64,000 nt of DNA. It comes from Azolla caroliniana. Taxonomy: Eukaryota > Polypodiophyta. The stretch lies in the NCBI GenBank assembly GCA_043228905.1, contig JBHGNT010000002.1, forward strand, positions 17,298,001 to 17,362,000. Direction: 5' to 3'. The notes under the pieces were generated by a model that saw only the letters and a program-made list of their open reading frames with translations, made no database searches and had not been told where the DNA came from. The position numbers and the translations under genes were made by a program. Shown one piece after another: positions 43,769 to 56,214 of this stretch; positions within the stretch are counted from its first letter, which is position 1; every line of letters begins with the position of its first letter.

Positions 43769-44541
43769 AGGTTGGTGTCGAAGACCCCGCTCGGAGGACA
43801 AGGACTATACCTACCTATAAGCTAAGGTCGGACATAGAGCAGACGACGGACCTAAAGAAGATTCTCGAAGAACGAGTTCTTGATAGCCACGTAACTTTGT
43901 CCTTGAGGGAATTGCTTGGCATTACGAAGAAGGAGTTCCATGACACGATCGTGGACCTTGTAAAGAGAAAGAGACAACAATCGGACGAGGAAGAAGAGAA
44001 GCCGCAAAAAGCAAAAACGAATGCCATAACGATGGCAAGAGACGAAATCGATGAAGATATGGTGGACAACCACTACACTCGACCTCATTGGGCACGAGCG
44101 ACAACGGAGACGCCGGTGAAGATCGGGAAGAAGAAAGAGACCGTGGTAGCCTTGATCGACCACGGCTCGGAAATCAACCTCATGTCAACCGACTTCTACA
44201 AAAAAGGAAGATGGCCAATCAATACAAACCACGGATGGAAGATTGGCGCGGCAACAAAGTCTACGGAGGATTTGTACGGAGCTTGTCCCAATGTCAAAGT
44301 CACGATCAGGGATGTGGAGATGGATCAACACTTCTTCGTACAAGAACCGGCGTCGCATCCTGTCATCCTAGGGCAACCTTATATCACATCATCTCGGATG
44401 GAGACCAAAGTGTTCGATAATGGAGTAGCCTTCGCACGAATAAAGAGTCTTGACAACCAAAGATCGGTCCAATTCCTAACGGTGCGAGCCAATCATGAAA
44501 GGAATCGAGATAGTCTCGGAGGCGAATCCTCGGATTTTTAG
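43765..44541 (+). CDS. Gypsy G protease region (DHG active site)
   Basis: A 258-codon open frame without its own early ATG, so it is expressed as part of Gag. After the linker IEQTTDLKKILEERVLD comes the retropepsin core, with VALIDHGSEINLMS (about 44146-44187) and the later HPVILGQPYI. The Asp-His-Gly triplet replaces Asp-Ser/Thr-Gly. D and H have the same triplet, so it is a lineage feature and not a private mutation. The frame ends DF-stop at 44539-44541, inside the conserved GGATTTTTAGAG. Confidence 0.85.
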   Translation: MKVGVEDPARRTRTIPTYKLRSDIEQTTDLKKILEERVLDSHVTLSLRELLGITKKEFHDTIVDLVKRKRQQSDEEEEKPQKAKTNAITMARDEIDEDMVDNHYTRPHWARATTETPVKIGKKKETVVALIDHGSEINLMSTDFYKKGRWPINTNHGWKIGAATKSTEDLYGACPNVKVTIRDVEMDQHFFVQEPASHPVILGQPYITSSRMETKVFDNGVAFARIKSLDNQRSVQFLTVRANHERNRDSLGGESSDF

Positions 44542-44543
44542 AG
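44532..44543 (+). promoter_or_regulatory. Putative -1 frameshift site, gypsy G
   Basis: GGATTTTTAGAG spans the gag-protease stop TAG (44539-44541). After a -1 slip of the Phe codon TTT onto TTT, reading continues GFLERTIEAWGTNSP, similar to GFLERAAKAWGRDSP in H. Confidence 0.5.
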
Positions 44544-44711
44544 CGGACTATTGAAGCATGGGGCACAAATAGTCCGAGCAATCACAAGACCCCACAAGAA
44601 AGAAGAGTGCGTGGATTGCAAGGAGAAGCAACATGTGTCACACCTAGTGGCGCATGTAAACTAGTACTACCCGACAAGAAGCACAAGCGCCGGATATAAG
44701 AATTCGAGAAG

Positions 44712-47700
44712 ATGCTGAAAGAAGAGAACATAATAGAAGAAGGAGAGTTCGTGACTCATATTATGGAAGAAGCCTCATTTAACGACACCATCGGCGAAAT
44801 CGAGGACGTCGTGGACTTGAGCTATCTTCACAACCAACGCGTGATTTCGGTTAACTCCGTCAACATGTACGCTATCATCGATGAATACCGTTGTGGCCTC
44901 ATTTAACGACACCATCGGCGAAATCGAGGACGTCGTGGACTTGAGCTATCTTCACAACCAACGCGTGATTTCGGTTAACTCCGTCAACATGTACGCTATC
45001 ATCGATGAATACCGTCGTGGCATCTCGATGAAGGAAGCTGACATCAACACGAAATATAAAACGGTGGATAAGAAGATCAAGCCAGTTGTGGTTCCGCTAT
45101 CGGAAGATAGTTGGCAAAAGATGAAGGAAGTCGCTAACGATCCAAGCTTAAGAGATCCGAAGAAGATAGGTCATGTCTTCACCAAAGAGACGAAGGGGAA
45201 GCTACGAGTTGGAAAGGAGGATTTCCTTCTCCTTGAAGAGGAGCGAATGTTTCGCGATATGCTTGAGAGACATGGGAAGGCTTTTGCATTATTCCCACGA
45301 GAAATCGGATGCGCCGACCCAAAGGTTATAGAGCCGATGGTGATCTTCACGGTGCCTCATGTGCCTTGGAATTTGAAACCGATACCGGTTCCGAGAGCAC
45401 ACCTTCTGAAGCTAATCGAGCTCTTAAAGGAGAAGGTGAGTATGGGAATTCTAGAACCGTCAAATGCTCCTTATTCCAATAGGTGGTTCACGGTGCCGAA
45501 GAAGAATGGATCATTGCGATTCATCCAAGATCTTCAACCCGTCAACAAGGTGACAATTCGAAATGCCGGAATCGGTCCAAGTGTGGACGAATTTGCCGAA
45601 GCGTTTGCGGGCCGGTCCATCTACTCCATTGGCGATCTCTACTCCAGATATGACCAATTCCAATTGGCGATCGACAGTCGGGACATTACAATCATGAGGA
45701 CTCCGATCGGGCTTGTGCAGATGTGTACCTTACCCCAAGGCGCAATGAACTCGGTGGCTCATATGGTGAATGCCATGAATAAAGTCTTGAAGGATTGCAT
45801 TCCGGACATCATGATGCCATTCTTGGATGATATTCCGATAAAAGGATGTTCGGATGAGGAGAAAGATGAATCGAAAGATAAGGAAGGTTGTAGAAAGTTT
45901 TGCGGATCATATGAAAGATTGCGAGAAGGTGCTTCAAAGGCTCGAAGATGCGAATTTGACATTTTCGGGAGAAAAATCCGCATTCGGGCAACCGAAGATC
46001 TTGGTGGTAGGTCACTTGTGTGGAGCACACGGCCGAAAGCCCTCGCCATCCAAAGTGAACGCAATCCAAGACATGAAAGAAGAATGCGACAACCAAACGG
46101 AGGTTCGAAGGTTCCTTGGAGCGTGCGTGTTTTATCATATATGGATTCCTCACTATGCTCATGTCGCCGAACCGTTATATGGACTACTAAACAAAAGAAT
46201 AAAGTTCGAATGGCGAGACGAGCACACAAAGGCGATGCGAAGATTAAAGAAACTGCTTCTTGAAGCTCCGGCACTAAGGAAGGCCGACTATGCCGAAGGG
46301 AAACCAATTTACGTGATCGTAGATACAAGCCCAACCGGAATCGGGTGGGTCATCAATCAAGAAGGTGAAGATAATGCGCGATATGCCGTCCGGTTCGGAG
46401 CAAAGGTTCTCATCGAACGGCAACAAAGATATGCCCAAGTCAAGCAGGAACTTTGGGGTATTGTGTCGGCAGTGAAGACGGACAAAGATTACCTGATCGG
46501 GTCAGAAGTGATAATAGAGATAGATTGTCTCCCAATTCTCGGAATGGTCTCGGGATGTGCGACCCCAGATCTTGCTATGCTAAGGTGGATCGCCTACATC
46601 AAGTCTTTAAACCTAAAGATCCGTCACATTGCAAGGAAGAAGAACGCCATGGCTGACATGTTGTCGAGGGCAAGATTTTCAAACAGAAGTAACATGGTTT
46701 CGGTAGATGAAGATGTCGCCCTCGACTTCTTCAAGATGGCTCGATTGTCGGCGGAAGACCAGGACACGCAAACCCTCCACGCCTTCAACGAGAACGAGTA
46801 CGAAGGAGAGTGGTTACTCATCGGTAGATTCCTAAGAACATTGACGACAGATGCTTCGTTGACAAAGGAGGAGGCCCTATGGATCCGAAAGAAAGCTTAC
46901 CGAAAGGGAGGATTCCTTTGGCGACATCCAAAAAGAAGGACAGGAATACCACGTCGAGTGGTGGTAAAGAAAGAAGAGCAAGAGACACTGATGACCGAAT
47001 TCCACGAGAGTGCTTGGGCATGTCATAGAGGAACATGGGCGACGTTCGAAAAGTTGAAGGAGAAGTACTGGTGGCCAAGCATGTACAAAGATGTACTCCA
47101 TTTCGTGTCCACATGCGAAACTTGCCAAATATATTCAAATATATGTCATCGTGATGAGTTACAGCCGACATACCCACTCACCATACACTTCAAATGGATG
47201 GTGGATCTGGTCTCGATGCCAATGGGAGTGGGACAAATGAAGTACTTAGCGCTGGCAAGGGAAGACTTGACGAATCAAGTGGAAGGACGAGCCTTGACAA
47301 ATAAGACGACTTCAGCCGTTTGCAAATTTCTGCTTGAAGAGGTTGTTTGCCGATATGGATGTGTAGGGAAGATAGTGGCGGACCGAGGGGAGTTGGACGC
47401 GCACGAAGCGACAGAGCTCTTCGAAAGACTAGGCGTGAAGCTCTCCCTCACGACTGCCTACAATCCGGAAGCGAATGGGAAGATCGAGCGAGGGCATGGA
47501 CCTATTGTTAAAGCCATCGTACGGGCATGCAACGGTTGAGTCGGGAATTGGCCACGACTATTACCCTATGCCTTGTAGGCTGATAGAACGACACATAGCT
47601 CGGTGACAGGGTATATGCCGACGGAGCTTATGTATGGAAAAAAGCCGATTATGCCCATCGAAAGGACGATCGCCTCATGGGTAGTGATACCGTGGGAGAA

Positions 47701-48139
47701 CGAGATGAGCCGAGAAGAGTTATTAGCGGCGCGGATAAGGCAACTTGAAAGAAGACCTGAAGATTTAAAAAAAGCGCGAAAGATGATGAAGGCAGCCCGA
47801 GTAAAGAATAAGGTTCGTTTCGACAACACACATCGACTTCGTCCCAAGAAGATTGAAGAAGGGGATTGGGTTTTGGTTTACGACAGCACCCTTGACAATC
47901 AACACAGTACAACAAGGAAGTTCGCAAGAAGATGGTTCGGGCAGTATGTGGTGACAAGTGCCAACGAAAATGCCACATACCACCTTGCGGAACTAGACGG
48001 ATCAAGGTTGGCCGTACCCAATGTGGGAAAAAGACTAAAGATTTTCAAGAAAAGACAAGACAAGGATCCTGACCTCGATTACCTCGATGATGAACATAAT
48101 AGGAGGGATGAAAATGAAGACATGGAGGAATCTAATTGA
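44712..48139 (+). pseudogene. Gypsy G pol (RT, RNase H, integrase), broken
   Basis: RT (about 45040-46260) has YSNRWFTVPKKNGSLRFIQD and the box MPFLDDIPIKG. RNase H has VDTSPTGIGW (about 46321). Integrase has a zinc finger (CETC near 47115), WMVDLVSMP and VADRGELDAHEA...NGKIERG with 34-residue spacing. Damage: a 124-bp tandem duplication at 44772-45019, an extra T in a T run at about 45898-45901, and nonsense codons at 47537-47539 and about 47576. The frame then runs open to 48139. No chromodomain follows. Confidence 0.92.
44772..45019 (+). repeat. 124-bp tandem duplication inside gypsy G pol
   Basis: 44772-44895 is repeated at 44896-45019 with one visible difference (CCGTTGTG versus CCGTCGTG). 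Because 124 is not a multiple of three, it shifts the frame near the start of pol. D and H have a single copy of the equivalent region. Confidence 0.93.
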
Positions 48140-48211
48140 TCATCGTAGCTGAAATCTCACTTTCTCTCTTCTTGGCACGTACCGGAGGACGTGCTGTTTG
48201 GTGGGGGTGGA

Positions 48212-49418
48212 TGTCATGAAGATTTTCAACAATAGTATGAAAATCCCATAAAACGTACGAAATCGAGTATGAATCACATAATACAATAATTGTGAAGATA
48301 ACATTTTAAATAAATTTAATATCTAAGTACAAAATGATGGAGGTTTCGAATGCACTTTATTACAAGAGAAACAAACAACTAAATGTCAAGATATGAGGGT
48401 ATAAAGTTTGTGAAAGGAAAAGAGAAAATTGTGAGATATCCCACATAGGCACGACAAATACGACTCTCATCATATATAAGGTAGAGCAAAAGATATTATC
48501 TTTGTGTCTATATGTGGAGCATAGAGAGTTCAAGGTAACTTGAACTAAGAGTGGAGGTGGGCTAGCTACTCGTAAAGGGTTTTGGCCAACCAAAACCGGA
48601 CCGGCAATGGAGCCGGTGATCCGACGGTAATCTGGCATCCGGCGAGGCACCGGTAACCGATGGCAATCCGGCATCCGGCGCCGGTGAGACGACGGCATCC
48701 GGCGGGGCACCGGTAACCGACAACATCCGGCGGCGACACCGGTATCCGGCAGCAACCGGCGACGGCATCCAGCGCAGGTGAGACGACGGCATCCGGCGGT
48801 GGTGAGACGACGGCATCTAACGAACCGGCGTCCGGCGACTAGATAAATAAATATATAAATATATATACATATATACATATACAAGGAGGGCAAGTAAGGA
48901 TTCGAACCTTGCACCTCCAAGTTAAGAGTCAATTGGCTTACCATTAAGCCATGCTATTTAGTTGAAATTATATTTCTATCATTGTACTTTTACATGTAAA
49001 TTCTCATACATGGGAGCTAAAATGAGTGACATGGTTATCATGCACCACATGTAATACATAAGCGCCAAATGGCAAACATGGAATTTATGCATGTCTTGTA
49101 CCCTCACATGTATCATATGCATGAGAGCATCTATAAAAGAAGGAAGGGGAAGAGAAAAAACACGGTTTTTTTTTATGAAAATTAAGAGGAAGAAATTCGT
49201 TATCAAATTGATAGTGTAACTTGTTTCTTAAATCTAAAGTTAAAAGTTCAATCAATCTCTCTCAATCATGTAATCTCAACTTCTCTCTTTCCGAATCTAT
49301 CTTAAGTACTTTCTCGCTAAAGCTTGCGCCAAAGCTTGTACTGACTTTGAATCCTTCCGGTCCAGAACCCCGGCGGTTCCACCTCATGATCCGCGTGTAG
49401 TGACAGATCTTCACGACA
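48212..49418 (+). repeat. Gypsy G 3' LTR
   Basis: 1207 bp, the partner of 41118-42276. It differs by substitutions and by the number of GC-rich internal repeats. It ends ATCTTCACGACA and is followed by CCGT and the copia F RNase H sequence. Confidence 0.93.
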
Positions 49419-49422
49419 CCGT

Positions 49423-49963
49423 GCGTGGAAAACGGGGTTCTTCGCGAGCTGGATGCTGCTGAGGTTGTCGCAATAGATCGTCGTCGGATCTGACACCTCC
49501 TCTTCCAGGTCCCTAAGTAGCCGCTTCAACCATATGGCTTCGCATGTCGTGACAGCCGCTCCTCGGTACTCAGCTTCGGTGCTCGACAGTGCAACTGTCG
49601 GCTGCTTCTTACTGCTCCACGCGATCGCGGCACTCCCGAGGGAGAACGCGTATCCGGACGTGGATCGGTGATGGGCGGCGTTGCCAACCCAATCAGCATC
49701 GGTGTAGCGGATTAATCAGCATCGGTGTAGCCAGTCCTTAGTGCCGTTGACATACCAAAGTATGCGTTGCGCACACTGGAGGTGCTCCTCAGTAGGTCGA
49801 GCCATGAACTGAGTGATCACTCCGACCGGATAACTAAGGTCGGGTCGGGTGATGGTCAAGTATATGAGGCTTCTGACAATTTGTCAGAACCTCGTCGGGT
49901 CGCATACCTTTCCCGTATCCGGAAGAACCTTGACGGTTCTGTCCAGAGGAATCGAGACGAACT
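49423..49963 (-). pseudogene. Copia F RNase H, N-terminal and middle piece
   Basis: The minus strand encodes RSLIYLTITRPDLSY, a GYAFSLGSAAIAWS-like block, ASTEAEYRGAAVTTCEA-like residues and IYCDNLSSIQLAKNPVFHA, the copia RNase H core. A 23-bp tandem duplication (AATCAGCATCGGTGTAGC twice, about 49698-49738) and stops disrupt it. It is bounded by gypsy G on the left and copia E on the right. Confidence 0.85.
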
Positions 49964-50685
49964 TGTCACACACAGTGCTCGGCCACAACCGTCAAATAGG
50001 ATTAACTCACAGAAAATAGGAAATACAAAGTACACTAAGACAGTAGAGAGAAGAGTACACAGGATATTTTACGTGGAAAACCCTAAATGGGAAAAACCAC
50101 GGGAGTCCTCAAACTCCAACTATCACTATGAACAGAGATGTACAATGGTGAAGCTTCAAGGCAACAACCTTAAGCTCACTATCTTCGCCACAGGCGGCGG
50201 TAATACACAGAGGCAACGACCTCCTCGTCTCTCTCTCTCTCTCTCTCGGTTGCTCTCTTCACTCTCTCTAAGTGAAAACAGAAAAATAAGCAGCAACAAC
50301 AAACTGTTTGCCCTAAGTCATATTTATACACATATGACTTTCGGGCTATTTACAAATATAGCCTCAAGGGCTCTTGGCAAACATATTTATAAATATGTCC
50401 CCGCATCCGGATCTCTCTCCGGGTTCATTCATCATCCGGCTTCGTAGCCGGGTCTTCATCATCCGGCTCCGTAGCCGGGGTCTTCATCATCCGGATCCGT
50501 ATCCGGGTACTTCATCGTCCGGATCCGTATCCGGGTACTCTTCATCCGGCTTCATGCCGGGTACTTTTCATCATCCGGAGAGTGCGCTCACCGGACCTGT
50601 ATCTTCATCCGGTTCCGTAACCGTAACCGGGCTTGCCGTCATTCATCTCCGGACATCCCATCCGGAGGGACCGAAAATCCCAACA
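49964..50685 (-). repeat. Copia E 3' LTR
   Basis: 722 bp, TGTCACACACAG to CCCAACA. It carries short variants of the CCGGCTCCGTAGCCGGG repeat (about 50430-50600) with CCGGATCCGTATCCGGG variants. Confidence 0.95.
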
Positions 50686-50695
50686 AACTCCCCCT

Positions 50696-53600
50696 TCACT
50701 TCGGCATGGGATGTCTCTCCAGTCCGACCCTCTTCCGGCACGCTTCCAGCTTGTCGGGTGTGAGCACTTTGGTCAGCATGTCTGACCCGTTCTCGTCCGT
50801 GTGGATCTTCGTCAGCACGAACTCCTGGTCTTCTATCCTTTCCCGGATCCAGTGATATCTTCGCTGGATGTGCTTTGTCCGGGAGTGATAGGCTGCGTTC
50901 TTCGCAAGGTGGATGGCACTCTGACTGTCGCAGTAGAGTCAGTACTCCTCTTGCCGGATACCAAGCTCTCTAATGAAGTCCTTCATCCATATTATTTCCT
51001 TGCCGGCTTCAACAGCTGCCATGTACTCCGCCTCCGTGGTTGACAACGCAACCGTCTTCTGCAGCCTCGACTGCCACGAAACAGCTCCCCCTGCATACGT
51101 CATCACATACCCTGATGTGGACCGGCTGGTATCTTCATCAGCCGACATATCCGAATCAGTGAAGCCGTCAAGTTCGGGCTTACAGGAGCCGAATCGGAGG
51201 CACATGTTTGTCGTGCCCTTCAGGTATCGGAGTATCCACTTGACCGCGTTCCAGTGCTCTTTGCCGGGATTGCTCATGTACCGGCTCACCGCTCCAACTG
51301 CATATCCTATGTCCGGTCTTGTACACACCATTGCGTACATCAAGCTTCTGACGGCAGAGGCATATGGTACTTTCATCATTTTCTCCTTCTCAGCCTTTGT
51401 CTTGGGGCTTTGCTTGCTGGACAACTTGCAGTTTGCCGGGAGGGTCGATCCGACCGGTCTTGCTTCCGACATGTTGAACCGGTGAAGCACCTTCGTCACG
51501 TACTTCTCCTGTGACAGCCACAACTGCTTCTTGTTCCGGTCCCGGATGATATGCATCCCCAGTATTTGCCTCGCCGGACCCAGGTCCTTCATTGAGAAGG
51601 TTCGGTGAAGAGCCTTCTTCAGCATCCGTATCTTGACCTGGTCCCGTCCGACGATCAACATGTCGTCCACGTATAGGAGGAGTATTAGAGAGTCTCCTCC
51701 GTCGAACTTCTTCACAAACACGCAGTGATCGGACTGCGTCTTGTGGTACCCTTCGTCGGTCATGAAGGAGTCGAACTTCCGGTACCACTGCCGGGGAGCC
51801 TGCTTCAGTCCATAAAGGCTCTTCTTCAACCGGCATACCAGGTGCTCCTTCCCTTTCTTCTCGAATCCTTCCGGTTGCTGCATGTAGATCTCTTCTTCGA
51901 GGTCACCGTGAAGGAATGCCGTCTTCACGTCCATCTGTTCTACCTCGAGGTCCATGCTTGCCGCTATGCTCAGCACCGTCCGGATGGAGGTCATCTTCAC
52001 TACCGGGGCAAATATCTCGTCGAAGTCGACGCCCTTCTTCTGCTGAAACCCCTTCACCACGATCCTGGCTTTGTATCTCGGGGGGTTTCCGGCATCTCCC
52101 GGTTTCAGCTTGAACACCCACTTGTTTCGAAGTGCCCGCTTTCCTTTCGGCAACTCCACAAGTTCATATGTGTGGTTCTCATGCAGGGAGTCCATCTCCT
52201 CCTGCATGGCACTTAACCACCTGCGGCTATGTGTGTCAAGCTCTGCTTCTTCAAAATTCTCCGGCTCCCCCTCGTCGGTTAGCAGCACGTGCTCTGGTTC
52301 CGGAAATCTCCGGGGGGCCCTTCTCTCTCTTAGAGGATATCTCCGTTCCGGAGCTTCGGTAACCGGTTCTTCCGATTCTTCTTCATCCGAATCCATTTCG
52401 GGATCGGGGCCGGTTCCGGTATCATTTTCATCTTCTTCGGCCGGTTCTATTTCTTCACCGTCTTCGGCCGGATCCTCGAGTGCTAACCGGACCCTTGCCG
52501 GTCGGGACTGCTCCTCGTAGAGTTGATCCTCACCGGTCGACTTGGAGCTCTTCATCTTCTTCTCCGACTCCCAGTCGACGAGTGTCTTGTCCTCCATGAA
52601 GATGATGTCTCGACTCCTGAATATCTTCTTGTCGACCGGGTCCCATACTCGGTAGCCGAACTCGTCGTCGCCGTAACCGAGGAATATGCATGGCCGGGTC
52701 TTTGGATCTAGCTTTCCTCTCCGGTCCTTTGCCACATGCACGTATGCGAGACACCCGAACACCTTCAGATGCCGGTAGGACACTTCCTTACCGGTCCACA
52801 CTCTCTGCGGCGTGTCTCCATCCAAAGGTACTGAGGGTGATCTGTTTATCACATATGTCGCCGTCGACATTGCCTCAGCCCAAAATCCCTTGGGTAATTT
52901 CGCATGCGCCAGCATACTCCGGACCCTCTCCATTATGGTCCGGTTCATCCTCTCGGCCAACCCGTTCAGTTCCGGCGTCTTCGGCACAGTAAACTCGAGC
53001 CGGATTCCCTTCGAGCGACAGTACTCCTGGAACTGTCCCCGGTATTCCCCTCCGTTATCCGCTCGTATCGCTTTCAGCTTCTTGCCGGATTCTCTTTCCA
53101 CTCTCGCGTGGAGTTCTTTGAAGACGGACAATACTTGGTCCTTTGTCTTCAACGGTGCCGTCCACAGCTTCCGGCTGTGGTCATCAATGAATGTCACGAA
53201 GTACTGGGCACCGCCATGTGACTTCGTTTCTACCTGGCACACATCAGTGTGTACCAACTCCAATGGTACACTACGTCTCATCGGTGGCCTTGAGTGGAAG
53301 GAGGTCCGGTTTTGCTTACCGGCCAGACAGTCGGTACACTTCCCCAAGTGTACATGCTTTACCGGTATCAGTTTGTCTTCGGCAAGCCTCTTCATCCCCT
53401 TCTCGCTCATGTGGCACAGTCTCTTGTGCCATAGCTCACCGGCAGTGTCGGCTGCCACATTCAGCTCCTCCGGACATAGCCGGGAATTCATCAGGTACAG
53501 CGTGTTGATCTTCCGGGCCCGAGCCACTATCAGGCTTCCTTTGCTGAACTTCATGACACCGTTCCGGATGCTACCCGTGTAGCCTTCATCGTCTAGCCTC

Positions 53601-54769
53601 CCGGCCGAAATCAGGTTCAATCGAACCTCCGGAACGTGTCGAACATCCTTCAGCAGCATCTTGCATCCGGTTGATGTCATCAGCCACACGTCTCCTATGC
53701 CGGCAATCCGGCATGTACCTTCATTTCCCATCCGGACACAACCATGCTCACCGGCTGTGTAGGATGAGAAGTATTTCTTCTCCGGGGTCAGGTGGAACGA
53801 CGCTCCGGAATCGACCACCCAGGTCATCTCTTCTCCGGCAAGGTTCAGCTCCCTCTCTTCGGTAATGAGCATGATCTCCTCTTCACTTGCCGCGAGTGCC
53901 GTCGTTCCTTTCCGGTCCTGCCCTCGCCGATCCGGACCTCTCCGGTCCGTGGCTCCCCGGTATGCACCGTTTCTGTCCGGTGACTTCTTCGAATCGGTGT
54001 CGTCGGCTCCGTTGTCCTTTCGGTAATGCCGACAATTCTTCCGGAAGTGCCCCGGCTTCCCACAGTGGAAGCATGTGGGCCTTCCTCTTGACTGCGACCG
54101 GGTCCCCGACTTCTCCCGTCTTTGCGGACTCCGGTTCCATTGTCTTCCCCGTTCCGATTCGGTAAGCAGCGCCTTCGAGTCGGAGGCCGGTTCTTTATCT
54201 CTCCGACGCGCTTCTTCGTTCAAAATACTTGTCTTTACCGTTTGTAAAGACAGGTTATCTTCGGTGCAGGAGGTGCTGAGAGTCACCACCAAGTTCTCCC
54301 AACTTTCCGGCAATGTACACATCAGAATGATGGCTTGCATTGCATCCTCCAGCGGGAACTTGATCGCCGCAAGCTGGTTCACGAATCCCATGAACGTGCT
54401 TACGTGTTCCACCATACTCTCGCCGTCCCGGTACTTGAGGTTCACTATCTTCCTCATCAGGGAGGTCCGGTTCAACGCATTCTTCCTCTCGTAGAGGCCC
54501 GACAGCTTCTTCCACATCTCATATGCGTTGGTGTCGTTTGCCACATGTTGTAGGACGCTTACATCGACATATTGTCGGATCGTCGCTACGGCTTTCCGGT
54601 TCAGGAGCTTCCACTCCGACTCAAGTACCCCTTTCGGTATTTCCGACCTGTCAATCGGTTCGTACAGGTCCCGAACAATCAGAAGATCCTCCATCTTGAT
54701 CTTCCAATCGGCGTAGTTCTGCGCATTCAGCACCATCATCCCCGGCTGCCCGCTGCTGCCGCCTTCCAT
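50696..54769 (-). pseudogene. Copia E gag-pol polyprotein with one nonsense codon
   Basis: From ATG 54769 (MEGGSSGQPG) the frame is open to TGA at 50939-50941, inside RNase H. Read through, it would continue 80 more codons to the stop next to the polypurine tract (50696). Approximate residues: zinc knuckle CFHCGKPGHFRKNC 235; protease VVDSGAS 320; GAG-pre-integrase LWHKRLCHMSEKGM about 445; integrase ADNGGEY 570 and LAERMNRT 600; RT YVDDMLIVG 1034; RNase H ALSTTEAEYMAAVEAGKE about 1255. Copia C has CGA where E has TGA. All other motifs are intact, so a sibling copy could be active. Confidence 0.95.
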
Positions 54770-54800
54770 TTTCTGCACTGCCGTCGCTCTGATACCACTT

Positions 54801-55522
54801 TGTCACACACAGTGCTCGGCCACAACCGTCAAATAGGATTAACTCACAGAAAATAGGAAATACAAAGTACACTAAGACAGTAGAGAGAAGAGTACACAGG
54901 ATATTTTACGTGGAAAACCCTAAATGGGAAAAACCACGGGAGTCCTCAAACTCCAACTATCACTATGAACAGAGATGTACAATGGTGAAGCTTCAAGGCA
55001 ACAACCTTAAGCTCACTATCTTCGCCACAGGCGGCGGTAATACACAGAGGCAACGACCTCCTCGTCTCTCTCTCTCTCTCTCTCGGCTGCTCTCTTCACT
55101 CTCTCTAAGTGAAAACAGAAAAATAAGCAGCAACAACAAACTGTTTGCCCTAAGTCATATTTATACACATATGACTTTCGGGCTATTTACAAATATAGCC
55201 TCAAGGGCTCTTGGCAAACATATTTATAAATATGTCCCCGCATCCGGATCTCTCTCCGGGTTCATTCATCATCCGGCTCCGTAGCCGGGTCTTCGTCATC
55301 CGGCTCCGTAGCCGGGGTCTTCATCATCCGGATCCGTATCCGGGTACTTCATCGTCCGGATCCGTATCCGGGTACTCTTCATCCGGCTTCATGCCGGGTA
55401 CTTTTCATCATCCGGAGAGTGCGCTCACCGGACCTGTATCTTCATCCGGTTCCGTAACCGTAACCGGGCTTGCCGTCATTCATCTCCGGACATCCCATCC
55501 GGAGGGACCGAAAATCCCAACA
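54801..55522 (-). repeat. Copia E 5' LTR
   Basis: 722 bp, nearly identical to 49964-50685. It is followed in element orientation by the initiator-Met primer site. Confidence 0.95.
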
Positions 55523-55527
55523 GAACT

Positions 55528-55569
55528 TACAGTCGGCCATCCCGAATTTGAAGAGCATACTCAGCACGT
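55528..55569 (-). pseudogene. Copia F coding sliver between E and H
   Basis: 42 bp encoding NVLSMLFKFGMADCK-like residues (the copia block before the RT/RNase H connection). It lies between the gaact duplication of E and the start of gypsy H, and shows that E and H entered the same element within about 50 bp. Confidence 0.8.
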
Positions 55570-56210
55570 TGTCGTGAAGAAAACCGTCCACAAGCGGAAT
55601 CGGTGTACCGGAGCGTAGGAACCGACTCTTCATGCACGTGCGCCTTATGTAGTACATAGGAGATCCTAGGTAGATTAGGTAGGTAGGAAGTAAGGGGGAA
55701 ACGGCTCCTTCCTTGCCTATAAAAGGAGGGAGACGAGGAGGGCCGAGGGATCGCGGAGAGTCGAGGACGAAGTGCTGTTGGTTTGCGTGCGAAGGCTTCT
55801 CTCTCTCTCTCTGGTTCGCAAACTCCATAGCTTCCTTCTGTGCAGGTTTCGGGAGGCTCACGCTGCTCTGAGGAATGCCCGAGTGCTTCCGGCAGCACCT
55901 CCAACCTGCTCCTGTCTTTCTGTGCGTTTACGAACAGGCATCAACATCTGTTCACCGGCCTGTTCGGCTATAACCAACTTCGTGTTGTTTTTTTTTGTTG
56001 CTTCGTGTACTTGTTGTTGTCTTTGTTAATACATACATACCTTCGTGTCTCTCTGTGTCGCTGTCCCACTCGCGTCTTTGCTTCGAAGGTCCGTGTCCCT
56101 GTGAATCTACGCTCCCACGTAGTGGGTCTCTTCTCTTTCTCTCTTGCTCTTCAGTACAGGACCCCCGAGGTCCCGCCTCACTCCACGTATCCGCGAGGAA
56201 TACCTCGACA
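55570..56210 (+). repeat. Gypsy H 5' LTR
   Basis: 641 bp, TGTCGTGAAG to ACCTCGACA. TATA box TATAAAA at 55718-55724, then a CT microsatellite (about 55798-55812). Confidence 0.95.
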
Positions 56211-56214
56211 TCTT

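Larger units (their letters stand above)
41118..49418 (+). mobile_element. Gypsy G: Ty3-type element of the D/G/H lineage inserted in copia F
   Basis: The LTRs are 41118-42276 and 48212-49418, with perfect 12-bp inverted ends (TGTCGTGAAGAT/ATCTTCACGACA) in the 5' copy. The duplication is only 4 bp, CCGT (41114-41117 and 49419-49422). Eight bases after the 5' LTR comes TGGTGAACCCAACGTGAAAG (42285-42304), the probable primer site. A purine tract, TTTGGTGGGGGTGGA, precedes the 3' LTR. Gag, protease and pol are present but broken. G is AT-richer and clearly diverged from D and H. Confidence 0.93.
49964..55522 (-). mobile_element. Copia E: nearly intact, very young Ty1-type element
   Basis: The LTRs are 49964-50685 and 54801-55522, both 722 bp, with about three differences by eye. 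The duplication gaact lies at 49959-49963 and 55523-55527. The primer site is GCTCTGATACCA (54786-54797) and the polypurine tract is at 50686-50699. It is related to copia C but its LTRs diverge at the start (TGTCACACACAG). It is inserted in copia F between RT and RNase H. Confidence 0.96.
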
